The translations under genes and the position numbers were made by a program. DNA of 64,000 bases from AC-37 sp036389835. Lineage in GTDB: Bacteria > Actinomycetota > Thermoleophilia > Solirubrobacterales > Thermoleophilaceae. Location: NCBI GenBank assembly GCA_036389835.1, contig DASVWC010000041.1, positions 8,000-71,999 on the forward strand, in the 5' to 3' direction. Within the stretch, counting starts at the first letter, position 1. Each line of letters begins with the position of its first letter. The notes under the pieces were generated by a model that searched no databases, was not told where the DNA came from, and was given only the letters and a program-made list of their open reading frames with translations. Of this stretch, positions 58,259-64,000 are shown piece by piece.

Positions 58259-58788
58259 CTGGCCCCGTGCTCCGCCGGCTCGAGCGGTGCCGTGGGCTCG
58301 CCGTTCACGCTCGCCGCGACGGTCCGAGCCGCCGGCTCGCCCTGCCACTCCTCGAAGAGCTCGTCGCGGACCCTCTCCCACACCGGATGCGGCTCGGGCT
58401 CGAAGGGAACGCTGAACGGCTTCAGGAAATTGCCGAAGACCCCGCGATCCACGCCGATGTGGAACGGAATGCCCAGCAGGGCCCACTCGGGCCGGACGAG
58501 CTTGGTCCAGGCGGCCCCCACCGCGACGCCCGTCAGGGCGCTGTGCATCAGGTTGTACGCCGCGTAGTACGCCTTCGAGATCTTCTTGTTCGGGCTGCGG
58601 CGGAAGGCGATCGCACCGGGCAGGTAGCCCAGCGTGTCGTTGTACATGAACAGGGCGAAGGCCACCGGCCAGCGAACCTCGGTCCGCTTGCGCCACAGCA
58701 GGTAGCCGGAGCCCGCCGCCAGCAGCACGTACTCCGCGCGGATCGCCCGGTACGTCGTGGGGGTGTCGAACGTATTGGCGCCGTCCAT
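58255..58788 (-). CDS. Small four-helix membrane protein (possible VlmO type)
   Basis: 177 residues from the ATG with GGGGAGGAG upstream, the first gene of the long minus-strand operon. Four hydrophobic segments: YVLLAAGSGYLLW, VAFALFMYNDTLGYLPGAIAF, YYAAYNLMHSALTGVAVGAAW and WALLGIPFHIGVDRGVFG. Conserved-looking polar residues in the membrane region (Asn-Asp in YNDTLG, His, Asp) suggest catalysis rather than mere anchoring. VlmO, a small membrane protein of the valanimycin pathway implicated in N-N bond formation, is the best contextual match. I cannot confirm it by sequence from memory. Confidence 0.7.
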   Translation of the reverse strand: MDGANTFDTPTTYRAIRAEYVLLAAGSGYLLWRKRTEVRWPVAFALFMYNDTLGYLPGAIAFRRSPNKKISKAYYAAYNLMHSALTGVAVGAAWTKLVRPEWALLGIPFHIGVDRGVFGNFLKPFSVPFEPEPHPVWERVRDELFEEWQGEPAARTVAASVNGEPTAPLEPAEHGAS

Positions 58789-58855
58789 CCATCTCCTCCC
58801 CTCTCGCACCTTGGACGAGTGCCCCGAGCACCCCCCGGGGTCTCAGGCCACGTGT

Positions 58856-58919
58856 TCAGACGTTATCAGACTATTTCAGAATCGGATGCAGGTCCGAGCA
58901 AAATTCTGAGAAAGTCTGC
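58856..58919. promoter_or_regulatory. Tandem TCAGA/TCTGA boxes upstream of the azoxy operon
   Basis: TCAGA at 58856, 58866 and 58876 (exact 10-bp period) and TCTGA/TCTGC at 58905 and 58915 (10-bp period) lie 68-131 bases before the operon start at 58788, in the AT-richest DNA nearby. One face of the helix is thus repeatedly marked, a pattern suited to a cooperatively binding regulator or to stacked promoter elements. The remaining 58789-59132 region holds no supported gene. Confidence 0.55.
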
Positions 58920-59066
58920 GACGTGAGATCTCCCTCATTAGATTCAGATCCCTGGCCCTCTTCGGGGGCGCCGGGTCTCCTCACTCCCGGGGGGTGACCA
59001 TCCCCCGAAAGGCGGGCAGCCATCCGCGGCGCAAGCGCTGATCGAGTACTCCGAGGACTACGCCGT

Positions 59067-59079
59067 TCAGATCGTCTGA
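59067..59079. promoter_or_regulatory. Perfect TCAGA-TCG-TCTGA palindrome before the acyltransferase gene
   Basis: Thirteen-base perfect inverted repeat 54 bases before the acyltransferase ATG, with the same 5-3-5 design as the site at 25001-25013 and 11 of 13 matches to that at 25861-25873. CTGA occurs again at 59089. Confidence 0.5.
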
Positions 59080-59132
59080 GCGGATCGCCTGAGCGCCCGT
59101 TTCACCCGCTCCGACCCGGGCACGGGGAACAC

Positions 59133-60053
59133 ATGGCCACGCTCAACCCGCTGCGCGCGCTGGCGCGCGTCACGCCCGCCCCGCTCGACGGCCTCGCGGA
59201 GCTCGGGGCGGCGGCGGTCGACGACCTCTACGCCGCCGCCCGCGTGATCGACCGCGGCCTGCCCGGGGACAGCCTCGACGAGTGGGACCCCGAGCACATC
59301 CGCCGCACGCTGCCGCTCAACCGCGCGTTCGTGCGCACCTACTTCCGCTCCGAGGTGCAGGGCCTCGAGAACATCCCGGACGGTCCGTCGCTGCTTGTCG
59401 GCAACCACTCCGGCGGCACGCTGATCGCCGACACGTTCGCCTTCGCCTACGAGTTCTACGACCACTTCGGCCCGGACCGCCGCTTCCACCAGCTCGCCCA
59501 CGACGTTGCCGCCCGCATGCCCGGCTTCGGGATGCTCCGCCGCTACGGCGTGCTGGCCGCCTCGCACGAGAACGCCAAGAAGGCGTTCGCGAAGGGCGCC
59601 CCGGTGCTCGTGTACCCCGGCGGCGACTGGGAGACGTTCCGCCCCTCCTGGCACTCGGACCGGATCGAGTTCGGCGGGCGCAAGGGCTTCATCAAGCTCG
59701 CGCTCGAGGAGGGCGTGCCGATCGTGCCCGTGGTGGCGATCGGCGGCCAGGAGACGGCCCTGTTCGTCACCCGCGGCCGCCGCCTGGCAAAGCTCACCGG
59801 CCTCGACCGCTTCGCGCGGATCAAGGTCCTCCCGATCGCGATCGCGCCGCCGTTCGGCATCAGCGTCCTCGACCTGCCCACGCGCCTGCCGCTGCCGGCC
59901 AAGATCAAGGTGGAGGTGCGCGAGCCGATCGACCTGCGCGAGCGCTTCGGCCCGGCCGCCGACGTGGAGGCGATCTACGACGAGGTGACCGGAGAGATGC
60001 AGGAGTCGCTCGACGCGCTCTCCGAGGAGCGCACCGTGCCCGTCGTCGGCTGA
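59133..60053 (+). CDS. PlsC-like phospholipid/glycerol acyltransferase
   Basis: 306 residues. The 1-acylglycerol-3-phosphate-acyltransferase-like core has LLVGNHSGGTLIADTF (catalytic NHxxxxD-type motif) and VLVYPGGDWETFRPSW (replacing the EGT block), with GFIKLALEEGVPIVPVVAIGGQE following. Of the two groups, this resembles the DAGAT/LPLAT-like proteins common in Actinobacteria. It probably transfers acyl chains from CoA or ACP to a glycerolipid. An operator-like palindrome precedes it, which may link it to the azoxy locus. Confidence 0.88.
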   Translation: MATLNPLRALARVTPAPLDGLAELGAAAVDDLYAAARVIDRGLPGDSLDEWDPEHIRRTLPLNRAFVRTYFRSEVQGLENIPDGPSLLVGNHSGGTLIADTFAFAYEFYDHFGPDRRFHQLAHDVAARMPGFGMLRRYGVLAASHENAKKAFAKGAPVLVYPGGDWETFRPSWHSDRIEFGGRKGFIKLALEEGVPIVPVVAIGGQETALFVTRGRRLAKLTGLDRFARIKVLPIAIAPPFGISVLDLPTRLPLPAKIKVEVREPIDLRERFGPAADVEAIYDEVTGEMQESLDALSEERTVPVVG

Positions 60054-60064
60054 CCCCGGCGGCC

Positions 60065-60080
60065 TTACCAACTCCTAACC
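60065..60080. promoter_or_regulatory. Shared 16-bp motif upstream of the first secreted repeat protein
   Basis: TTACCAACTCCTAACC lies 95 bases before the ATG at 60175. A 15-of-16 copy lies at 63005-63020, before the second secreted protein. The two motifs flank the two-component system, so they are candidate response-regulator binding sites. Confidence 0.6.
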
Positions 60081-60174
60081 GAAGCCTTTCCCTCCGCTCG
60101 GTTGCGCCTGCCCGGGGCCTGGGTCCGCCCGGCGACAGTGTCAGAGGCAACCGAGCAGCAGAGAGGTGGACCCC

Positions 60175-60801
60175 ATGACCAAGTACCTGATCGCAGCTCT
60201 CGCCGCCCTGGCCCTCGTGGTCGGGACGGCCTTCGCCGCCGGCGTCCCCGGCGGGGACGACACGACGAGCGCCGAGCCTGCCGCGGCCACGACCGAGGAG
60301 GCCGGCGCGCTGAGCGGCCCCTGCGACGAGGCCGAGCACGCGAACGACCCGCGCTGCACCGGCGCCGCCGGCCAGCGGCGCCGCGAGGACGACGACGCGC
60401 GCCGCGAGGACCGGCGCGAGGACGACGCCCCCGGCGACGTCAGCGGCCCCTGCGACGAGGCCGAGCACGCGAACGACCCGCGCTGCACCGGCGCCGCCGG
60501 CCGGCAGGGCGAGCGCCGCGACGACGCCGCCGCGGACCGCCGCGGGCGGGGACGTGGCCGCGGACGCGGCGGCGACGCGCCGAGCCAGGGCGGCTCGAAC
60601 AGCGGCCCGAGCGCGAACGCGGGCCCGGGCGGCAGCGGCAGCGGGTCCGCCTCCGGCAGCGGCCGCGGCAGCGGCTCCGCCTCCGGCAGCGGCTCCGCCT
60701 CCGGCAGCGGCTCGCGCGACGACTCGCCGAGCGGCGCCGACGACGGCGGCGGCTCCGGCAGCTCCGGCAGCGGCCGCTCCGGCGGCAGCGACGACAACTG
60801 A
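60175..60801 (+). CDS. Secreted repeat protein with Gly/Ser-rich tail
   Basis: 208 residues from the ATG preceded by GAGAGGTGG. A signal peptide or anchor (YLIAALAALALVVGTAFAAG) is followed by two copies of the 20-residue module SGPCDEAEHANDPRCTGAAG, each with two cysteines, separated by an Arg/Asp/Glu-rich linker. The C-terminal half is Gly/Ser-rich with basic RGRGRG. The low-complexity tail suggests a flexible, surface-associated protein. No family recognised. It is immediately upstream of the response regulator and shares a promoter motif with the related gene at 63067. Confidence 0.85.
   Translation: MTKYLIAALAALALVVGTAFAAGVPGGDDTTSAEPAAATTEEAGALSGPCDEAEHANDPRCTGAAGQRRREDDDARREDRREDDAPGDVSGPCDEAEHANDPRCTGAAGRQGERRDDAAADRRGRGRGRGRGGDAPSQGGSNSGPSANAGPGGSGSGSASGSGRGSGSASGSGSASGSGSRDDSPSGADDGGGSGSSGSGRSGGSDDN
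60313..60502. repeat. Two identical 61-bp repeats within the secreted protein gene
   Basis: 60313-60373 and 60442-60502 are identical over 61 bases, 129 bases apart, and encode the duplicated cysteine module. Identity at silent positions indicates a recent duplication or gene conversion. Confidence 0.9.
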
Positions 60802-60890
60802 GCGGGGGAAGGTCTCCGCTTTGCATGGGGCGGGGCCGCTCCAGTCACGGCCCCGCCCCACCTGCTTCACCCGCCCTAGCATCCGCCCCG

Positions 60891-61613
60891 ATGGCTGAGC
60901 GCAGGCGCACCATCCTGCTGGTCGAGGACGAGCGCTCGATCATCGAGCCGCTCGCGGCCGCGCTCGAGCGCGAGGGCTTCCGCACCGAGCTCGCCGGCAC
61001 CGCCGCCGAGGCGATCGAGAAGGCGGCCGAGGTGGATCCCGACCTCGTCCTGCTCGACCTGATGCTGCCGGACGGCTCGGGCTACGACGTGACCCGCGAG
61101 CTGCGCTCGCGCTCCTCGGTCCCGATCGTGATGCTGACCGCGCGCGGCGACGAGGCCGACCGGATCGTCGGGCTCGAGCTCGGAGCCGACGACTACGTCG
61201 TCAAGCCGTTCAGCGCCCGCGAGGTGGCCGCCCGCGTCCGCGCGGTGCTCCGGCGGGCGCAGGCGGCGCCGCCCGGCGACCCCGCGCCCGCCGGCGACGA
61301 GACGATTGAGATCGGCGCCATCCGCCTGGACGCCGCTCGCCGCAGCGTGACCCGCGACGGCGACGAGGTCGAGCTCGCGCGCAAGGAGTACGAGCTGCTC
61401 CAGTACCTCATGGAGAACGCGGGCCGCGTGATCACCCGCGACCGCCTCCTCGAGGAGGTCTGGGACATGAACTGGTTCGGCTCCACGAAGACGCTCGACG
61501 TGCACGTGAGCGCCGTGCGCAAGAAGATCGGCGACGACCCCTCGGCGCCGCGCTACCTGCACACCGTCCGCGGCGTCGGCTTCCGCTTCGCGAGCGCGGA
61601 CGAGCTGCGATGA
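60891..61613 (+). CDS. OmpR-family response regulator
   Basis: 240 residues. Receiver domain: ILLVEDERSI, phosphoacceptor Asp56 in LLDLMLPDGSG, the Thr in VMLTARGD and Lys in VVKPFSARE. The C-terminal winged-helix DNA-binding domain (ELARKEYELLQYLMENAGRVITRDRLLEEVW, then the RVGFRF-like VRGVGFRFA end) is OmpR/PhoB type. The stop overlaps the histidine kinase start as ATGA. It probably regulates the two flanking secreted-protein genes through the TTACCAACTCCT motif. Confidence 0.95.
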   Translation: MAERRRTILLVEDERSIIEPLAAALEREGFRTELAGTAAEAIEKAAEVDPDLVLLDLMLPDGSGYDVTRELRSRSSVPIVMLTARGDEADRIVGLELGADDYVVKPFSAREVAARVRAVLRRAQAAPPGDPAPAGDETIEIGAIRLDAARRSVTRDGDEVELARKEYELLQYLMENAGRVITRDRLLEEVWDMNWFGSTKTLDVHVSAVRKKIGDDPSAPRYLHTVRGVGFRFASADELR

Positions 61614-63070
61614 GCCTGCGCGCGCGGCTGCTCGCGGCCTTCGCGTACGTGCTCGTGCTGGTGATCGTCGCCCTGGCGGTGCCGCTGTCGCTCAACCTGT
61701 CGAAGCGCGTCGACGCCGAGGTGCGCGCCGAGGCCGCCGGCCAGGCGCAGCTCGTTGCGGCGAGCGCCGGGGGGCGGTTCGACGACACCGACGAGCTCGA
61801 TCGCCTCGCCGCGCGCTCGAGCGAGAGCCTGGGCGGGCGGGTCGTCATCGTCGACCGCCGCGGCCGGCTGCTCGCCGACTCGGCGGGGGAGGGGCTCGAG
61901 AGCGAGAGCTACTCGACCCGCCCGGAGATCGCGGCCGCGCTCCGCGGCGGGACCTCTCAGGGCGAGCGCCACAGCGACGACCTCGGGCAGGACCTCCTCT
62001 TCACCGCGGTCCCGGTGGTCGACGCCGGGCGGACCGTGGGTGCGGTGCGGGTGACCCAGAGCGTCGACTCCGTCAACGACGAGGTGCGCAACGACACGCT
62101 CGCGCTCGTGGGCGTCGGGGCTATCGCGCTGCTGCTCGGCCTGGGCGTCGCCGCCCTCCTGGCCGGCTCGCTGTCGCGCCCGCTGCGCGCGCTCGCCGCC
62201 ACCGCGCGCCGCATCGCCGGCGGCGACCTCGACGCGCGCGCGAAGCTCGAGGGACCCGCCGAGCAGCGCGAGGTGGCCGCCGCCTTCAACGACATGACCG
62301 AGCGGCTCTCCCAGGCGCTGTCCGCCCAGCGCGAGTTCGTCGCCAACGCCTCCCACCAGCTCCGCACCCCGCTGACCGGGCTCAAGCTCCGGCTCGAGAG
62401 CGCGGGCCTCCAGGCCGGCGATCCGGAGCTCGAGCGCGAGCTCGCGGCCGCCGAGCGCGAGGCCGACCGCCTCGCGAAGCTGCTCGACGAGCTGCTCACG
62501 CTCGCCCGCGAGGCGGACCGCCCGGCGACCGGTACGCCCGTCGACCTGGGCGAGGTCGCCGCCGCGGCCGCGGAGCGCTGGGCCGGGCCGGCCGACCAGT
62601 CCGGCCACACGCTCGAACTCGCGAGCGGGCCCGAGGCCTGCGTCCTCTCCTCGACGCACGACCTCGCGATCGTGCTCGACAACCTGATCGAGAACGCGCT
62701 CAACTACTCGCCGCCGGGCACGGCGGTCACGATCGAGTGGAGCGCGGACGGCGACCGCGCCCGGCTCGCCGTGACCGACGAGGGACCGGGCGTCGCGCCG
62801 GCCGAGGACGGCCACCTGTTCGAGCGCTTCTACCGCGGCGAGGCGGGCCGGAGGGGGGCGCCGGGAACCGGTCTCGGCCTGGCGATCGTCGAGACGCTCG
62901 CCAGGCGCTGGGGCGGCGGCGCTCGCATCGCCAGCCGTCCCGAGGGTGGGGCGCGCGCGGAGCTCGAGCTGCCGGTCGTCGCGGCGGCCCGGGGCGGCGC
63001 GGGTTTACCAACTCCTGACCCTTCGCTTGACGAGCCGTTGGAGCGTGAGGGCTACGCTCGGAGACGATGA
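61610..63070 (+). CDS. Sensor histidine kinase
   Basis: 486 residues. TM helix 1 (LLAAFAYVLVLVIVALAVPLSL), a periplasmic region of ~115 residues, TM helix 2 (TLALVGVGAIALLLGLGVAALLAG), HAMP-type linker (SRPLRALAATARRIAGGDLDAR), dimerisation domain with His249 in ANASHQLRTPL, and the catalytic ATPase domain (N-box VLDNLIENALNYSPPG, G1 VTDEGPGV, FERFYRG, GTGLGLAIVE). Complete and probably active. It overlaps the response regulator at its start and the second secreted protein at its end. Ligand unknown. Confidence 0.95.
   Translation: MSLRARLLAAFAYVLVLVIVALAVPLSLNLSKRVDAEVRAEAAGQAQLVAASAGGRFDDTDELDRLAARSSESLGGRVVIVDRRGRLLADSAGEGLESESYSTRPEIAAALRGGTSQGERHSDDLGQDLLFTAVPVVDAGRTVGAVRVTQSVDSVNDEVRNDTLALVGVGAIALLLGLGVAALLAGSLSRPLRALAATARRIAGGDLDARAKLEGPAEQREVAAAFNDMTERLSQALSAQREFVANASHQLRTPLTGLKLRLESAGLQAGDPELERELAAAEREADRLAKLLDELLTLAREADRPATGTPVDLGEVAAAAAERWAGPADQSGHTLELASGPEACVLSSTHDLAIVLDNLIENALNYSPPGTAVTIEWSADGDRARLAVTDEGPGVAPAEDGHLFERFYRGEAGRRGAPGTGLGLAIVETLARRWGGGARIASRPEGGARAELELPVVAAARGGAGLPTPDPSLDEPLEREGYARRR
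63005..63020. promoter_or_regulatory. Second copy of the shared 16-bp motif, inside the kinase 3' end
   Basis: TTACCAACTCCTGACC, 15 of 16 identical to 60065-60080, lies 47 bases before the ATG at 63067 within the histidine kinase coding end. A TTGACG at 63028-63033 follows, so an internal promoter for the last gene is possible. Confidence 0.6.
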
Positions 63071-63510
63071 GATCGAAGGCCCTCACCACGCTCGCGCTGG
63101 GGATCGCAGGAGTGCTTGCCGCGGCCGCGATCGGCGTCGCGGCCAACGAGATAACCGGTGACTCGGTCGGGCTCTCCGCCGAGCCGCTGGCCGCCGGCGA
63201 GGACCTCGCGCCGGAGGAGGCCACGCGCACCCGCGCGGACGCCGAGCGAGCCGAGCGCCGCGCGCGCGAGAAGCGCCGTGCCCGCCGCCGCGAGCGCGGG
63301 CAGCGCAGGGAGCGGGCGGCCGAGCAGCCCGCCGCCGCTACGCCGCCGGCCCCGGCCGCCCCGGCGCCCGCGCCCTCCGACGACCGCGGCGGCGACGACG
63401 GCGGCAGCGGCTCGAGCGGGAGCGGGTCGAGCGGGAGCGGCTCCGGCGACTCCGGCGGCGACGACTCCAGCGGGCGCGGCAGGGGCCGCGGCCGCGGCGG
63501 CGACGACTAG
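63067..63510 (+). CDS. Small secreted Gly/Ser-rich protein
   Basis: 147 residues, ATG overlapping the kinase stop. Signal/anchor segment (ALTTLALGIAGVLAAAAIGVAA), then an Arg/Glu-rich helix with possible coiled-coil character (TRADAERAERRAREKRRARRRERGQRR), then Pro/Ala and a Gly/Ser/Asp repeat tail ending RGRGRGRGGDD. The tail resembles that of the gene at 60175, as does the promoter motif. The two are likely part of the same regulon. No enzyme features. Confidence 0.8.
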   Translation: MRSKALTTLALGIAGVLAAAAIGVAANEITGDSVGLSAEPLAAGEDLAPEEATRTRADAERAERRAREKRRARRRERGQRRERAAEQPAAATPPAPAAPAPAPSDDRGGDDGGSGSSGSGSSGSGSGDSGGDDSSGRGRGRGRGGDD

Positions 63511-63547
63511 CGAGGTCCGAGATCTCCGTCAGTGGAATGCCGGGGTG

Positions 63548-63584
63548 GTCGACCTAACCCACCGTATAGGTGGGTAATGTCGAC
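63548..63584. repeat. Imperfect inverted repeat near the end of the partial IS
   Basis: GTCGACCTAACCCACC pairs with GGTGGGTAATGTCGAC around a short GTATA-type loop, three mismatches in the middle. It is close to the end of the IS481-type element entering the window and may be its terminal repeat or a hairpin beside it. Confidence 0.45.
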
Positions 63585-63607
63585 CAGGTGCGCTGGTAGG
63601 AGGCGCG

Positions 63608-64000
63608 CTAGCTGTAAGTCCCGAGCACGTTGGTTCGCTCGACGTGTCGAGCGACCGGCGGTTTGTGGCCGAGAGCCGAGTGTCGGCGCTGATGGTTGTA
63701 GTGCCAAAGCCAGCCGTCAAGGGCCGCGATCCGCTCTGAGCTCGATCGGTAGATCGCCCCGTAGGCCCAGCCACCCTGCAGCGTGCGGATGAAGCGCTCG
63801 GCCTTGCCGTTGGTCTGCGGGCGGTAGGGGCGTGTGCGCAGGTGACGGACCCCGAGCGTGCGGCAGGCGAGCGCGTGCACGCTCGAGCGGTAGGCCGAGC
63901 CGTTGTCGGTCAGGATCCGCTCGACGCGGATCCCGTGGCGTGTGAGGAACGCGACGGCGCGGCGCAGGAACGCAATCGCCGTGGCCGCCTTCTCGTCGGG
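63608..64000 (-). CDS. IS481-family transposase, C-terminal part (runs off window)
   Basis: 131 visible residues on the minus strand; the start lies beyond 64000. The second Asp of the DDE triad is in RILTDNGSAYRSS and the Glu in GKAERFIRTLQ. The TRPYRPQTNGKAERF and NHQRRHSALGHKPPV phrases are IS481-like. It differs clearly from the copy at 16156 (TPPYTPRWNGKAERF; HSSLGDRPP), so it belongs to another IS. The stop at 63608-63610 lies 24-60 bases from the inverted repeat 63548-63584. Confidence 0.85.
   Translation of the reverse strand, partial: PDEKAATAIAFLRRAVAFLTRHGIRVERILTDNGSAYRSSVHALACRTLGVRHLRTRPYRPQTNGKAERFIRTLQGGWAYGAIYRSSSERIAALDGWLWHYNHQRRHSALGHKPPVARHVERTNVLGTYS

Noticed and set aside
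1..64000. CRISPR arrays, rRNA genes, prophage
   Set aside because: No regularly spaced repeats, rRNA-like sequence or phage structural gene set was seen.

Overview
The window comes from a very GC-rich genome. Densely packed genes with ATGA/GTGA start-stop overlaps, frequent GTG starts and the family repertoire (heme and cytochrome c maturation operon, AfsA-domain protein, MmpL transporter, P450, MpaB-like oxygenase) point to an actinobacterium, plausibly of the Thermoleophilia/Solirubrobacterales type. That placement is inferred from gene content only.

Layout. 0-3.4 kb: secreted beta-propeller paralogues on the minus strand. 3.5-5.9 kb: aldehyde dehydrogenase and an MpaB-like oxygenase. 6.0-16.1 kb: a tetrapyrrole/cofactor operon (siroheme, moaC, mog, ccmA-ccmB-ccmC-ccmD-like, hemA, hemC, cobA-hemD, SAM hydroxide adenosyltransferase, birA). 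Its hemC carries an in-frame insert built of short palindromic repeats. 16.06-17.12 kb: a complete IS481-type element inserted at the birA stop codon. 17.3-19.6 kb: a Tat-exported beta-helix protein and a MarR regulator.

19.7-32.9 kb is a first, unrecognised biosynthetic locus. On the minus strand it has an NDK-like protein, an AfsA-domain protein, a ThiG homologue, a nucleotidyltransferase, a helical partner, an SRPBCC protein and a small ORF, plus a nitroreductase. On the plus strand it has ACP, fatty-acyl-AMP ligase, reductase, a UbiA-like membrane protein and a PEP-synthase-like phosphotransferase. 33.1-35.7 kb holds three unrecognised genes and a broken epimerase.

35.9-58.8 kb is the most interesting part: a set of genes matching the logic of valanimycin-type azoxy biosynthesis, but built on an ACP-bound fatty chain. 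It has a diacylglycerol-kinase-like protein (VlmJ type), an MmgE/PrpD dehydratase (VlmK type), a ferritin-like diiron protein (VlmB type), an acyl-CoA-dehydrogenase-fold protein lacking the catalytic Glu (candidate amine N-hydroxylase), a DUF2156/MprF-type aminoacyl-tRNA transferase (VlmA type) and a small four-helix membrane protein (possible VlmO type). Upstream chemistry would come from ACP, AMP ligase, thioester reductase, class III aminotransferase, desaturase and a cyclopropane-synthase-type methyltransferase, giving an alkylamine. Directly in front of the VlmJ-type gene lies a serine-type tRNA-like sequence with an abnormal anticodon loop. A decayed second copy of the same tRNA-kinase pair lies 4.4 kb away. 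The working hypothesis is an aliphatic azoxy (N-N bonded) pathway with its own seryl-carrier tRNA.

59-63.5 kb: an acyltransferase, then a two-component system flanked by two secreted Gly/Ser-rich proteins that share a 16-bp promoter motif. The window ends inside a second, different IS481-type transposase.
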